64,000 bases of DNA. Source: Hallerella sp963660435. Lineage in GTDB: Bacteria; Fibrobacterota; Fibrobacteria; Fibrobacterales; Fibrobacteraceae. Position numbers and translations under genes: made by a program. Positions 1 through 8,210 of this stretch are shown piece after piece. The notes under the pieces were generated by a model. That model was not told the DNA's origin and ran no database searches. It saw only the letters and a list, made by a program, of their open reading frames with translations. Numbering within the stretch: position 1 is the first letter of the stretch; each line of letters begins with the position of its first letter. The DNA lies in contig CAVKYI010000001.1 in assembly GCA_963660435.1 (NCBI GenBank), positions 261,783 through 325,782 of the forward strand, in the 5' to 3' direction.

Positions 1-752
1 GTGTCCCAGGTGCACCAGTCGGGCATCAGCCCGGACGTCGAATTCTGGCAAGCCTTGATGTGGGCGATGTTTGTCGTGACGGCCGTTGACCAGAAGTTGT
101 TTCCCGTTATCTTTTCGAAAAGCTTGAATGCCGCGATGTGCGCATAGCTCGCGTTGAGAGCCGGGTTCCAGTTGCTGCCCGCGCGAACCCTGCCGTCGCT
201 TTCCATGTCGTTTGCCTGGATCCAGGAAATAAGCGTCTTCGCTTCGTTCAGGTAGGTGGAATTGTTCCACTGCCTGCTCGCCATGACAAGAGCGAGAGCC
301 GCGTCTAGTTCCGCGTCGGAAGCGGAACCCGTTCCGTCCGCGTAGCCTTGCTTGTTGTTGATGTGCCAGTTCATTCCGGACGGGGTTCCCGCGGAGATTG
401 CGTATTTTTTCCAATAAGCCCAGAGCTTGTCGAATTCCGACTGGTAGTCGCTTGTGTTCGACGACATATAGACCATGAGCAGCATCCCGTAGGCGATTCC
501 TTCCGATACCGAAATCTCGGTGCTGTCGTTAGGGCTGATGACGCGCGCCGTGCCGTCGTTCATATCGACATACCAGGCGTTTTTCCAATCGTCGAAATGG
601 CGCTTGATGGAGTCCGTTACCGCATAGGTGATCGTGTTGCCGTAAGGCGACGTGCGGTTTTGCGGAAACGGATATTGCGGAGCGGCGACAGCGCCGGAAA
701 TTCCGAACAGAAGACAGAAGGAAAGAACTTGGGATAAGCGTTTTGTTTTCAT
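1..752 (-). CDS. GH8 endoglucanase, secreted, 3' end cut by window edge
   Basis: Reading the minus strand from the ATG at 752 gives 250 codons with no stop before the window edge, so the C-terminal part is missing. Residues 1-24 form a signal peptide (basic KTKR start, hydrophobic core, AVAA cleavage region). The mature part carries family GH8 motifs: SEGIAYGM around residue 84, whose Glu is the general acid, and SASDAELDAAL around 143-153, whose Asp positions the sugar in subsite -1. GH8 enzymes hydrolyse beta-1,4-glucans or xylans with inversion of configuration. Substrate cannot be told from sequence alone. It diverges from the secreted protein at 1029, and a second GH8 lies at 2176, so this is a small polysaccharide-degradation locus. 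No clear Shine-Dalgarno precedes the ATG. Confidence 0.9.
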   Translation of the reverse strand, partial: MKTKRLSQVLSFCLLFGISGAVAAPQYPFPQNRTSPYGNTITYAVTDSIKRHFDDWKNAWYVDMNDGTARVISPNDSTEISVSEGIAYGMLLMVYMSSNTSDYQSEFDKLWAYWKKYAISAGTPSGMNWHINNKQGYADGTGSASDAELDAALALVMASRQWNNSTYLNEAKTLISWIQANDMESDGRVRAGSNWNPALNASYAHIAAFKLFEKITGNNFWSTAVTTNIAHIKACQNSTSGLMPDWCTWD

Positions 753-1028
753 GGTGTTTAAGCTAATCAAAAAAAGGAAGTTGCGAATTGTTTTCTTGTG
801 TAAAGAAAGTTTTGATAACGAGAACGCTCGGGGAACACTCTTTTTTACAGGGAAATATCAAGGAATTGCCCGTTTTTAGCGAAAAACATTGGTTTTCCAA
901 GGAAAAATGGCGAAGGTTAGTGCGCATCACATTTTTTACAAAAAAAAAGTCCCGTTTTCAAGGAAAAATTTTATATTAGATTCCAAACCGCCTTAACGGG
1001 CAAAAAACAATTAACAAGAGAGAGAAAT
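753..1028. promoter_or_regulatory. AT-rich divergent promoter region
   Basis: This region lies between the GH8 gene on the minus strand and the secreted protein on the plus strand. It is rich in A and T runs. A TATATT hexamer at 972-977 is a plausible -10 for the gene at 1029. A CAAGGAAAAAT motif occurs twice, around 898-908 and 957-968. The first copy is part of a short palindrome with TTTTCC and GGAAAA arms at 893-906. No -35 hexamer is convincing, and the repeat is only suggestive of a shared regulator. Confidence 0.4.
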
Positions 1029-1961
1029 ATGAACAAGAAAATGATTGCGCTTTCTGCCATCGCAGTGCTCGCCAGCGCTTCTTTCGGTATCGAAACCTGG
1101 TACGGCGATGCCGGCGAATACAAGGTTACCACCGGTTTTGGTGTCGGTGGCGATGATGACGAATCCGGTTACTGGTATAACTATGCGGACGATGCCGATG
1201 GCGGCTTGTCCAAGGTCACCTGGCCGGTGGGAATCGGAAACGAATATTCCGACGATGCGCTGGATCCGGTCATTGACTATTGCAAGGGCGTTTGCGGAAC
1301 ATTTACTCTTTCGAAGGGAACCCTGACCTACAAGCCGTTCGTCGGTATCGGCTTCAACCTGGTCGATGGTAACCAGACACAGGCAAACGCTTCCAGTTGG
1401 AATGGCATCTGCCTTACCTATACGGCCGATGCCGCGGCGACTCTCGAAATGGGTCTCGGTGACGCGGGCGACCAGGCTCTTGGATACGACAACCCGTATG
1501 TCTCTCTGCCGAAGGCCACAACTGCCGCGACGGTGAACAAGGCTTGGGGCGACTTCAAGCAGGCCGGTTGGGGAACGGGCAAGACCACTGGCGAAGCTGC
1601 CGCTGCGACTCTCGCCGCCATCAAGTTCAAGATCCAGGCTGCCGACGGAACGACCGGTGGTTTCAACATCATGAGCGTTGGTGCCTACAACGGCGGTTGC
1701 AAGGCTTCGGATGGTTCCGCGATTGCTCCGGCTGCGTCCATTTCTTCCGTGAAGGCTACGCTTTCCGGTCGCACGCTCGCCCTCTCCGGTATCAAGAGCG
1801 CCGCTTCCGTCGAAGTGATGAACCTCCAGGGTCAGATCGTGAAGAAGGCCGTCATCAACGGCGCCGCTTCCATGGATCTCTCCAAGCTCAACAACGGTGT
1901 CTATATGGTTCGCATTGCCGGCAAGACCGTCAACATGAACCAGAAGATCATCCTCAAGTAA
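1029..1961 (+). CDS. Secreted beta-sandwich protein with T9SS-like C-terminal domain
   Basis: This 310-residue protein begins with a signal peptide (MNKKMIALSAIAVLASASFG). Residues from about 22 to 232 form a Trp/Tyr/Gly/Asp-rich region that looks like an extracellular beta-sandwich, possibly carbohydrate-binding; I cannot assign a CBM family. The last 70 or so residues (SGRTLALSGI, VEVMNLQGQIV, LNNGVYMVRI) match the pattern of type IX secretion C-terminal sorting modules common in Bacteroidetes and Fibrobacter. A purine-rich stretch (AAGAGAGAGAAAT) just before the ATG serves as ribosome binding site. It has no enzyme motif. Its place between two GH8 genes suggests substrate binding or adhesion to plant fibre, which is inference. 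Confidence 0.75.
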   Translation: MNKKMIALSAIAVLASASFGIETWYGDAGEYKVTTGFGVGGDDDESGYWYNYADDADGGLSKVTWPVGIGNEYSDDALDPVIDYCKGVCGTFTLSKGTLTYKPFVGIGFNLVDGNQTQANASSWNGICLTYTADAAATLEMGLGDAGDQALGYDNPYVSLPKATTAATVNKAWGDFKQAGWGTGKTTGEAAAATLAAIKFKIQAADGTTGGFNIMSVGAYNGGCKASDGSAIAPAASISSVKATLSGRTLALSGIKSAASVEVMNLQGQIVKKAVINGAASMDLSKLNNGVYMVRIAGKTVNMNQKIILK

Positions 1962-1982
1962 TTTGAGATAATCTTTGAAAGG

Positions 1983-2013
1983 CCTCGCCCGGTATGGGCG
2001 AGGTTTTTCTTTT
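1983..2013 (+). terminator. Rho-independent terminator
   Basis: A perfect 8-bp stem (CCTCGCCC with GGGCGAGG, loop GGTAT) is followed by TTTTTCTTTT. It ends the transcript of the secreted protein at 1029. Confidence 0.9.
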
Positions 2014-2017
2014 GGGG

Positions 2018-2055
2018 ACCTCTAAAAATAGCCTTGGTAAAGAAAATCTAGAGGT
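2018..2055. repeat. Inverted repeat ACCTCTA...TAGAGGT
   Basis: Arms at 2018-2024 and 2049-2055 are separated by 24 nt in the leader region of the GH8 lipoprotein gene. The left arm and its flank (ACCTCTAAAAATA) recur exactly at 12190-12202, upstream of the type IIG enzyme, so this may be a dispersed operator or short repeat. Confidence 0.4.
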
Positions 2056-2175
2056 GACATTTTGTGACAAGGAACAAGTAATTCGGGGAGGCTTCTTTTT
2101 TTTTGATTACCGGCGACAAATATGAACGCGTGATGATATATATTCAACCATATCCCTTTTTCAAGAGAACTCTTT

Positions 2176-3507
2176 ATGGAACATAGACTTTTTTTGATTG
2201 CCGCTTTCGGTGCCGCCTTTGCGCTTAGCGCCTGCTCGACGGATTCCTCTGCCGGGCCGGGTGGCGATTCCTCTTCTTCTTCGATGAACAATGTCCAGCC
2301 GGTGGTGTCTTCCTCGGCGGGTTCTCAGGTTGCCCTGGCTTCGACGGCCAATGCCCTGTATCCGCAAACTCTGTACAGTTCGTGGAAATCCTTTCACTAT
2401 GTAGATGAAGAAACGGAAATGACGTATTACCCGAGCCTCGCTTCGGAATTTTCCTATGTCTTCCCTGCCGGGGGCGCTGGTCGCGTCAGGTGGTCTGTCC
2501 AGTCGGGAACATACAAGAACCAGTGCACGGTAGAGGAAGGGACCGAAGCGTCGCTCAAGAAAAGAGCTTGCACGGTTTCGGAAGGCATCGGCTACGGCAT
2601 GTTGATCGCCGCGTTCCAGAAGGACTACGAAACGTTCAATCGCCTGTGGGTTTACAACAAGGGCTTTCGTACCTATTCCGGCTCGCAGCTGATGCCGTGG
2701 ATCAACTATTCCTTCCATTACAATGCCATCGACAATTCCAGCGCGACCGATGCCGATCTCGACATCGCCACGGCGCTGATTCTTGTCTATTATCAAACGG
2801 GCGTGGCGGATTATCTGAACGACGCCTTGCTGATCGCTTCCGCCATCTGGAACGAAGAGGTCAATCCGTCTTCGCTCTTGCTCTACTCCGGGAACACGAG
2901 CATGTGGACGACCAATCCGGTGTATAACCTGAGCTACTTCTCGCCGGTCGCTTTGCGTTTGTTCGCGATGGTGGATCCGAGCCACGACTGGACCGGAGTC
3001 TTGAATGCGGGGTATGCCTATATGCAGCAGGTGCAGGCCGCGGGAACGGGCGTCTTCCCCGATTGGAGCGACGCTTCGGGAAATGCGGCCGAACCGTCTA
3101 ACAATTCCAGCAAGGCCTGGTGGACGTTTGACAAGGAATCGGTCCGTATTCCGTGGCGCATCGCGTGGGACTATTACTGGTTTCAGGATACCCGCGCGGC
3201 AGCCGTGCTGAACACGTTGAACTCCTTCATTTCGACAAAGTCGAATGGCGATCCGGCACAAATCCCGGGGACTTCGTTCTCGTGGAATCTGAGCGTTGGC
3301 GCGGACAAGGAAGGAAGCACGCTTTCCTCGATGTGGCTTGGCGCCTGGTGCGCAACCGGAATCGCCGGGAATTTCGCATGGCTTGAATCCTGCACGCCAT
3401 ACTTGAATGCGAAGGAAATGACAAATTCCAATTCGAGCTATTACACCGACATTCTCCTCTTGATGTATAGCCAGCTCCTGAACGGGATGTACGCGAAGCC
3501 GTTCTAA
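2176..3507 (+). CDS. GH8 glycoside hydrolase lipoprotein
   Basis: This 443-residue protein has a lipoprotein signal peptide with lipobox LSAC (Cys20), followed by a Ser-rich linker (about residues 21-55) typical of Fibrobacter surface lipoproteins. The catalytic domain has the GH8 signature: TVSEGIGYGM with the acid Glu at about 136, and SSATDADLDIATA with the substrate-positioning Asp at about 192-196. Later WDYYWFQDTRAA and DILLLMYSQLL fit the (alpha/alpha)6 barrel. GH8 members are endoglucanases, chitosanases, xylanases or exo-oligoxylanases, and the exact substrate cannot be read. It differs from the GH8 at 1-752 in being lipid-anchored. A strong terminator at 3531 shows it is monocistronic. 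Confidence 0.92.
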   Translation: MEHRLFLIAAFGAAFALSACSTDSSAGPGGDSSSSSMNNVQPVVSSSAGSQVALASTANALYPQTLYSSWKSFHYVDEETEMTYYPSLASEFSYVFPAGGAGRVRWSVQSGTYKNQCTVEEGTEASLKKRACTVSEGIGYGMLIAAFQKDYETFNRLWVYNKGFRTYSGSQLMPWINYSFHYNAIDNSSATDADLDIATALILVYYQTGVADYLNDALLIASAIWNEEVNPSSLLLYSGNTSMWTTNPVYNLSYFSPVALRLFAMVDPSHDWTGVLNAGYAYMQQVQAAGTGVFPDWSDASGNAAEPSNNSSKAWWTFDKESVRIPWRIAWDYYWFQDTRAAAVLNTLNSFISTKSNGDPAQIPGTSFSWNLSVGADKEGSTLSSMWLGAWCATGIAGNFAWLESCTPYLNAKEMTNSNSSYYTDILLLMYSQLLNGMYAKPF

Positions 3508-3530
3508 GGATAACGCCCGATTTTTGAAGG

Positions 3531-3565
3531 TCCCCGTTCGCAATGTCGAATGGGGATTTTTGTTT
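3531..3565 (+). terminator. Rho-independent terminator
   Basis: A 10-bp stem (TCCCCGTTCG with CGAATGGGGA, one G-T pair, 6-nt loop) is followed by TTTTTGTTT. It terminates the GH8 lipoprotein gene. The facing ATPase gene ends 12 bp further on. Confidence 0.88.
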
Positions 3566-3576
3566 GAGGGAGAACT

Positions 3577-4857
3577 CTAGTTTAGGTCAGGAAGGTCGTG
3601 CAGAAGAAATTTCCACAGGGGGACAAGCTGAATTTCGATGCCTCCCTCAGTGACTGTATTTTCCTGGTCCAGGGTAATAATTTTGTTTTGTTTGCAGGGA
3701 AAGCGCTTGTTGAATTTTACAAGTGCGGAAATTTCCCTATGCTCGGTTTCCATGCTTGAAAGAGTCATGCTTGCCTGTATGGCGAGAGACCTGTCCGGAA
3801 CGTAAAAGTCGATTTCCTCGGAGGCATTGTAAAAGAAAACGTTTTCTCGCCCATGGCGACGGATCAGGGTGATTGCGACGAGATTTTCTAACAGGCTGGA
3901 GCCGGGATCTTTCAAGAACAGATTCAGCAAACCGTTGTCGGTGAAATAGTATTTGGGCTTGCTCTTTTTTTCGGAAAACTTGGCGGATATGTTTCGGATG
4001 GGCAGCAGAAGCTCGGAATCGACGGCTCCGTTAATCATTTCGATGACCTTGTTGATTCCTGTTTTACAGCCGATGGAATTGATAATATTTGTGATTCTGT
4101 TGAAGGAAATAGGCTGCTTGATGCTTTCGGCTATTTTTTTGATGACGATTTGAAGCGTATTGACGTTTTGCAGCGAACTGCGTACGGCGATGTCTCCCAA
4201 ATAGATTTTTTGGTAAACGCTCGAAACATATCCGCGCTTGTCCTGATAAAGCAGGCTTTCCGGGAATCCGCCAAAGTAAAAGTATTCCTTGAACAAACGC
4301 TTGATCTTGCCTCGGTTGGCGGTGGTTGGCTCCTGCCTTGAAAAGTCAAAATGTTTCGCCATTAAAAATTCCGGGAAGGAATAGGGGAAGATTTCCTTGA
4401 TAAACAGCCTTCCGCCGAGGGTTGTCGCCACATCGCGTGAAAGCATCTTGGCGTTGCTGCCCGTCACATAGACGATTCTTTTGGTGTCGGTCATTCTGCG
4501 AACGAATTTTTCCCAGCCGTCGATGTTCTGGATTTCGTCCAAAAACAGGATCGGTTCCTCGTCGCTTTTTTCGTAGTGACATTCCAACAGGCGATTGAGG
4601 TCGTCAGCCTGCAATCCGATGAGCCGCTCGTCCTCAAAGTTTACATAGAGAAATCTTTCCCAGGGCATTCCTTGGCTTGCAAGTTCCTGCATCCGCTGGA
4701 ACAGCAGGTAGGATTTTCCGGAGCGCCGAATGCCGACGAATACATAGCTCGCGTTCTTTTCGAACGGAAAGTCCCGCTTGACGAGGCGGACCTGCTTGAC
4801 GAAGGCTTGGGCGTCGCCGATAACCGCCCTGAGGGTTTCTGTTAAAATTTCGCTCAT
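3577..4857 (-). CDS. AAA ATPase with DUF4143 domain
   Basis: This 426-residue protein belongs to the common AAA_14/DUF4143 family of bacterial ATPases, whose cellular role is poorly defined. Visible motifs are Walker A (GIRRSGKSYLL, about residue 42), Walker B (ILFLDEIQNI, about 100) and a sensor-like VTGSNAKML. The C-terminal half has the DUF4143 pattern, ending in a nuclease-like segment (SLLENLVAITLIRRHG, then EEIDFYV and LAIQASM). I chose the ATG at 4857. The frame stays open to 4965, but that extension runs through the three operator-like repeats and would place the TATATT -10 inside the gene. The gene is convergent with the GH8 lipoprotein and divergent from nrdD. The operator array suggests it is tightly controlled, perhaps by its own product or an unlinked repressor. 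Confidence 0.85.
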   Translation of the reverse strand: MSEILTETLRAVIGDAQAFVKQVRLVKRDFPFEKNASYVFVGIRRSGKSYLLFQRMQELASQGMPWERFLYVNFEDERLIGLQADDLNRLLECHYEKSDEEPILFLDEIQNIDGWEKFVRRMTDTKRIVYVTGSNAKMLSRDVATTLGGRLFIKEIFPYSFPEFLMAKHFDFSRQEPTTANRGKIKRLFKEYFYFGGFPESLLYQDKRGYVSSVYQKIYLGDIAVRSSLQNVNTLQIVIKKIAESIKQPISFNRITNIINSIGCKTGINKVIEMINGAVDSELLLPIRNISAKFSEKKSKPKYYFTDNGLLNLFLKDPGSSLLENLVAITLIRRHGRENVFFYNASEEIDFYVPDRSLAIQASMTLSSMETEHREISALVKFNKRFPCKQNKIITLDQENTVTEGGIEIQLVPLWKFLLHDLPDLN

Positions 4858-4861
4858 ATTT

Positions 4862-4941
4862 ATTCTTGAATCAGAATAGAATATAGCTTTTTTATTCTGA
4901 AACGAGAATGAAATTTTAGATTTTTGTTTCGAAACGAGAAT
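4862..4941 (-). promoter_or_regulatory. Three 16-bp operator-like sites at exact 32-bp spacing
   Basis: Sites start at 4862, 4894 and 4926. The first two have the form ATTCT-N6-AGAAT, a 5-bp inverted repeat. The third keeps the right arm and the GAAACGAGAAT core but has lost the left arm. Start-to-start spacing is 32 bp in both cases, close to three helical turns, so all three face the same side of the DNA. Read on the minus strand, a TATATT -10 (4885-4880) sits between the proximal and middle sites, so they would cover the transcription start and the -35 region of the ATPase gene. Confidence 0.7.
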
Positions 4942-5215
4942 AGACCGGTCTAGGCGAATATTCACCGAGCCCGTGGCCTGTAAAGGTTTGCGTAATGGAA
5001 ACGCGTGACAAACATCACAATCCGCCTAATAAAATGTTAATTTGCGGATTTTGGAAAAAGTGGCGAAATTTGGCAAAATTCGGCGTTTGATGGCGAAATT
5101 TGAAGGATTTCGCGGGTGGCTTGGGAAAATGAAATGAACCGGCTCCCGTGGTCGGGAAGGGGGAAGGAATTTTGATAAATTGATATATCGAAGCTTTAAA
5201 TCGAGGTGTTGGTAT
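4942..5215. promoter_or_regulatory. ATPase-nrdD intergenic region with phased TGGCGAAATT repeats
   Basis: Together with the operator array this makes a gene-free stretch of 358 bases between the divergent ATPase and nrdD genes. TGGCGAAATT occurs at 5061-5070 and 5091-5100, and a one-mismatch copy, TGGCAAAATT, at 5071-5080. The spacings are 10 and 20 bp, again in helical phase. I do not see a canonical NrdR box. The ribosome binding site GAGGT at 5203-5207 sets the nrdD start. Nothing else in the region looks coding. Confidence 0.5.
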
Positions 5216-7531
5216 ATGACAATTTATGACGAATCTCTAGACGGCAACATGGACGAGGCCCCGCAGATTTACATTATGAAGCGTTCCGGGGAACGCGTGG
5301 CTTTTGACGGCGAGAAAATCGCGAACGCGATTCGGAAGGCGAACGCGGAAGAGGGAATCCTTTCGGAGCGGCTTTCCGAGGAACAGATTGCGGAAGTCGT
5401 TGCGGGCATCGAAAAGGACGCTCGAAACGCGAGCCGCGACCTTTCGGTGGAAGAAATCCAGGACAAGGTCGAAAATTCCCTGATGGCGACGGGCAAGTTC
5501 AACGTGGCGCGCCTTTACATTACGTATCGCTACAAGCACAACGAACTTCGCAAGATGAGCAACATCGACCAGAAGATTTCGGGAATCGTGGAGCGCGACA
5601 ACGAAGAGGTCAAGCAGGAAAACTCGAACAAGAATCCGACGGTCCTTTCTGTCCAGCGCGACTACATGGCGGGGGAATGGAGCCGCTACTATACGGGACG
5701 CTACCTGCTCCCGGAAGACGTGGTCGCCGCCCACCGCGACGGGATCATCCATTTTCACGATGCGGACTACTTTGCGCAGCACATGCACAACTGCTGCCTC
5801 GTGAATCTCGGCGACATGCTCGACAACGGGACATGCATCAGCGGAACCCATATCGATTCGCCGAAAAGCTTCAATACGGCGTGCACGGTCGCTTCGCAGA
5901 TCGTGGCGCAGGTCGCTTCGAGCCAGTATGGCGGGCAGACGATTACGATGTCTCACCTCGCGAAGTATGTCGATATCAGCCGGAAGAAAATCGCGAAACG
6001 CCTCAAGTCGGAATTTACGCTTGCCGGCGTCGAAGTCGAAGAGGACAAGCTGAAGAAAATCGTCGAGGACGAGGTTCGCCGCGAAGTGGAATCCGGCTGC
6101 CAGACGATTCAGTATCAGCTGATCACTCTCCAATCGACGAATGGCCAGGCTCCGTTCGTGACCGTGTTCCTATATCTGCACGAGGTTCCCGAAGGACAGA
6201 TTCGGGACGATCTCGCCCTGATTATCGAGGTGATGCTCCGCCAGAGGATCCTCGGCGTCAAGGACAATCGCGGGTTCTATATCACGCCGGCGTTTCCGAA
6301 GCTCATCTATGTGCTGCAGGAAGACAACCTGGATGAGGGTTCCCGGTATTTTTACCTGACGAAGCTCGCCGCGGAATGCACGGCGAAGCGGATGGTCCCC
6401 GACTACATTTCGGAGAAGATGGCGCTTTCGCTCAAGGGCGACTGCTATCCGTGCATGGGCTGCCGTTCGTTCCTTACGCCGGACCGTTTTACCGATGCGG
6501 GCAAGGGAAACCTGGGAAACGCGAAAAATTACGTGGAAGGCGTGCACAAGTATTATGGACGCTTTAACCAGGGCGTCGTGACCATCAATCTGGTCGATGC
6601 GGCGTGTTCTTCGGGCGGGGACGAACAGAAGTTCTGGAACATCATGGAGGAACGCCTGGAACTTTGCCACCGGGCCTTGCGGCTGCGGCATGAACGCCTG
6701 CTCGGGACGCCGTCGGATGTCGCGCCGATTCTCTGGCAGGACGGCGCGCTCGCGCGTCTCAAGCCGGGCGAAGTCATCGACAGGCTGCTCTATGACGGTT
6801 ATTCGACGCTTTCCCTCGGGTATGCGGGGCTTGCGGAATGCGTCTATTACATGAAGGGCGTCTCGCATACGAGTGCGGTCGGGGAGACCTTCGGGCTCAA
6901 GGTGATGCAGCTTTTGAACGATTCCTGCTCGGCGTGGAAAAAGGCGGAGAACATCGACTATTCCGTCTATGGGACTCCGCTTGAAAGTACGACTTACAAG
7001 TTCGCGAAGACTCTCCAGAAGCGTTTTGGCAAGATTCCGCATGTCACCGACAAGAACTACATTACGAACAGCTATCACATTCACGTGACGGAAGAAATCG
7101 ACGCCTTTGACAAGCTTTCGAAGGAAGCGGAATTCCAGAGACTTTCTCCGGGCGGGGCTATCAGCTACGTGGAAGTCCCGAACATGCAGGACAACCTGCC
7201 GGCGGTGCTTTCGATTATCCGGCACATCTACAACACGATTCTCTACGCGGAACTGAATACGAAGTCCGACCTTTGCGATATGTGCGGCTATACGGGCGAG
7301 ATTCGCGTGGTAAAGGATTCGACGGGGAAGCTCGTGTGGGAGTGCCCGAAATGCGGAAACCGGGAACAGGCGAAGATGCACGTGGCGCGCAGAACGTGCG
7401 GCTATATCGGGACGCAATACTGGAACCAGGGGCGGACTGCCGAAATCGCCGATCGGGTCTTGCATATCGGTATCGGGGAAATTCGAAATGCCGGTTCGGA
7501 AAGCCTGAATTCCAACGCGGCGAACCACTAA
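5216..7531 (+). CDS. nrdD: Anaerobic (class III) ribonucleoside-triphosphate reductase
   Basis: NrdD reduces ribonucleoside triphosphates to dNTPs in the absence of oxygen, using a glycyl radical and formate. The 771-residue product has an N-terminal ATP-cone (MKRSGERVAFDGEKIANAI, about residues 21-39) for allosteric control. It then has the barrel domain, a C-terminal zinc site of two CxxC pairs (CDMCGY and CPKCGN), and the glycyl-radical loop RRTCGYIG near residue 729, followed by NQGRTAEIADRV. The ATG at 5216 is chosen because GAGGT lies 8 nt upstream; a TTG at 5180 would give 12 extra residues. nrdG follows after 24 nt, so the pair is an operon. It fits a strict anaerobe. Confidence 0.97.
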   Translation: MTIYDESLDGNMDEAPQIYIMKRSGERVAFDGEKIANAIRKANAEEGILSERLSEEQIAEVVAGIEKDARNASRDLSVEEIQDKVENSLMATGKFNVARLYITYRYKHNELRKMSNIDQKISGIVERDNEEVKQENSNKNPTVLSVQRDYMAGEWSRYYTGRYLLPEDVVAAHRDGIIHFHDADYFAQHMHNCCLVNLGDMLDNGTCISGTHIDSPKSFNTACTVASQIVAQVASSQYGGQTITMSHLAKYVDISRKKIAKRLKSEFTLAGVEVEEDKLKKIVEDEVRREVESGCQTIQYQLITLQSTNGQAPFVTVFLYLHEVPEGQIRDDLALIIEVMLRQRILGVKDNRGFYITPAFPKLIYVLQEDNLDEGSRYFYLTKLAAECTAKRMVPDYISEKMALSLKGDCYPCMGCRSFLTPDRFTDAGKGNLGNAKNYVEGVHKYYGRFNQGVVTINLVDAACSSGGDEQKFWNIMEERLELCHRALRLRHERLLGTPSDVAPILWQDGALARLKPGEVIDRLLYDGYSTLSLGYAGLAECVYYMKGVSHTSAVGETFGLKVMQLLNDSCSAWKKAENIDYSVYGTPLESTTYKFAKTLQKRFGKIPHVTDKNYITNSYHIHVTEEIDAFDKLSKEAEFQRLSPGGAISYVEVPNMQDNLPAVLSIIRHIYNTILYAELNTKSDLCDMCGYTGEIRVVKDSTGKLVWECPKCGNREQAKMHVARRTCGYIGTQYWNQGRTAEIADRVLHIGIGEIRNAGSESLNSNAANH

Positions 7532-7555
7532 ACCCTTTGAATCTTAGGACGCAGG

Positions 7556-8077
7556 ATGAACATAGGCCAGATTTACAAGGCGGACTGTGCGAACGGAACG
7601 GGTATCCGGGTTTCGCTCTTCGTTTCCGGCTGCACGATTCACTGCAGCGGCTGCTTTAACGCGCAGACGTGGGACTTCGGTTTCGGAGTTCCTTACGACA
7701 GGGAAATGGAAAACGGAATTCTTGCGGAACTCGCCAAGGATTTTTACGAGGGAATTTCCATTCTGGGTGGCGAACCTTTCGAAGAATCCAACCAGCGGGA
7801 ACTGGTGAAGCTCGTTCGGAGAATTCGCGAGGAACTTCCTGCGAGAAATATCTGGATGTATTCGGGATATGTCTATGACAGGGATCTGGTGCCAGGCGGG
7901 AAAAGGCATTTTGACGTGACGGACGAGATCCTGGATTCAATCGACGTGCTGGTCGATGGGCCGTTTGTCATCGGGCAGAAAAATCTGATGCTCAAGTTCC
8001 GGGGTTCCGAAAACCAGCGGGTTATCGACATGAAGGCAACGCGCAAAGCGGGAAAGGTCGTGCCGAAAGAGCTGTAA
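7556..8077 (+). CDS. nrdG: Anaerobic ribonucleotide reductase activating protein (radical SAM)
   Basis: NrdG uses a [4Fe-4S] cluster and S-adenosylmethionine to generate the glycyl radical on NrdD. The 173-residue protein has the short NrdG architecture. GQIYKADCANGTGIRVSLF leads into the radical-SAM motif CTIHCSGC (Cys26, Cys30 and Cys33 give the CxxxCxxC pattern), then GGEPFEESN (the GGE SAM-binding motif) and a C-terminal DVLVDGPF segment typical of the family. It lies 24 nt after nrdD, whose product it activates. Confidence 0.95.
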   Translation: MNIGQIYKADCANGTGIRVSLFVSGCTIHCSGCFNAQTWDFGFGVPYDREMENGILAELAKDFYEGISILGGEPFEESNQRELVKLVRRIREELPARNIWMYSGYVYDRDLVPGGKRHFDVTDEILDSIDVLVDGPFVIGQKNLMLKFRGSENQRVIDMKATRKAGKVVPKEL

Positions 8078-8118
8078 CCTGTCCCGAAAAGGTTCGGAAT
8101 GGATTCTACCGGCCTTGC

Positions 8119-8174
8119 GGCAGGCGGGCCTGCCCGCGACAGGCGGGTCGATCCCTTCGGAACCTCCAGAATGA
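8119..8174 (-). repeat. GC-rich intergenic repeat with nested hairpins
   Basis: Between the convergent nrdG and response-regulator genes lies GGCAGGC-GG-GCCTGCC (8119-8134), a perfect 7-bp inverted repeat, overlapping a second CCTGCCCGC/GACAGGCGGG pairing. Read on the minus strand, 8172-8151 contains ATTCTGGAGGTTCCGAAGGG. That resembles dispersed intergenic repeats of the ATTCTGGA...GAAGGGATC type found in many bacterial genomes. No T-run follows, so it is not a standard terminator. Family assignment is from memory of similar repeats, not from a search. Confidence 0.45.
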
Positions 8175-8210
8175 CGTCGGTCGGTGAATCGTTTGTTGGA
8201 CGGGATTGGG

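Noticed and set aside
2161..3543. 460-codon minus-strand frame
   Set aside because: It is antisense to the GH8 lipoprotein gene and has an Arg-rich low-complexity composition.
4862..4941. Short CRISPR-like array
   Set aside because: There are only three imperfect 16-bp units with 16-bp gaps, the unit is an inverted repeat over a promoter, and no cas genes are present.
6170..7528. 452-codon minus-strand frame over nrdD
   Set aside because: It is a shadow of nrdD, whose glycyl-radical and zinc motifs are unmistakable.
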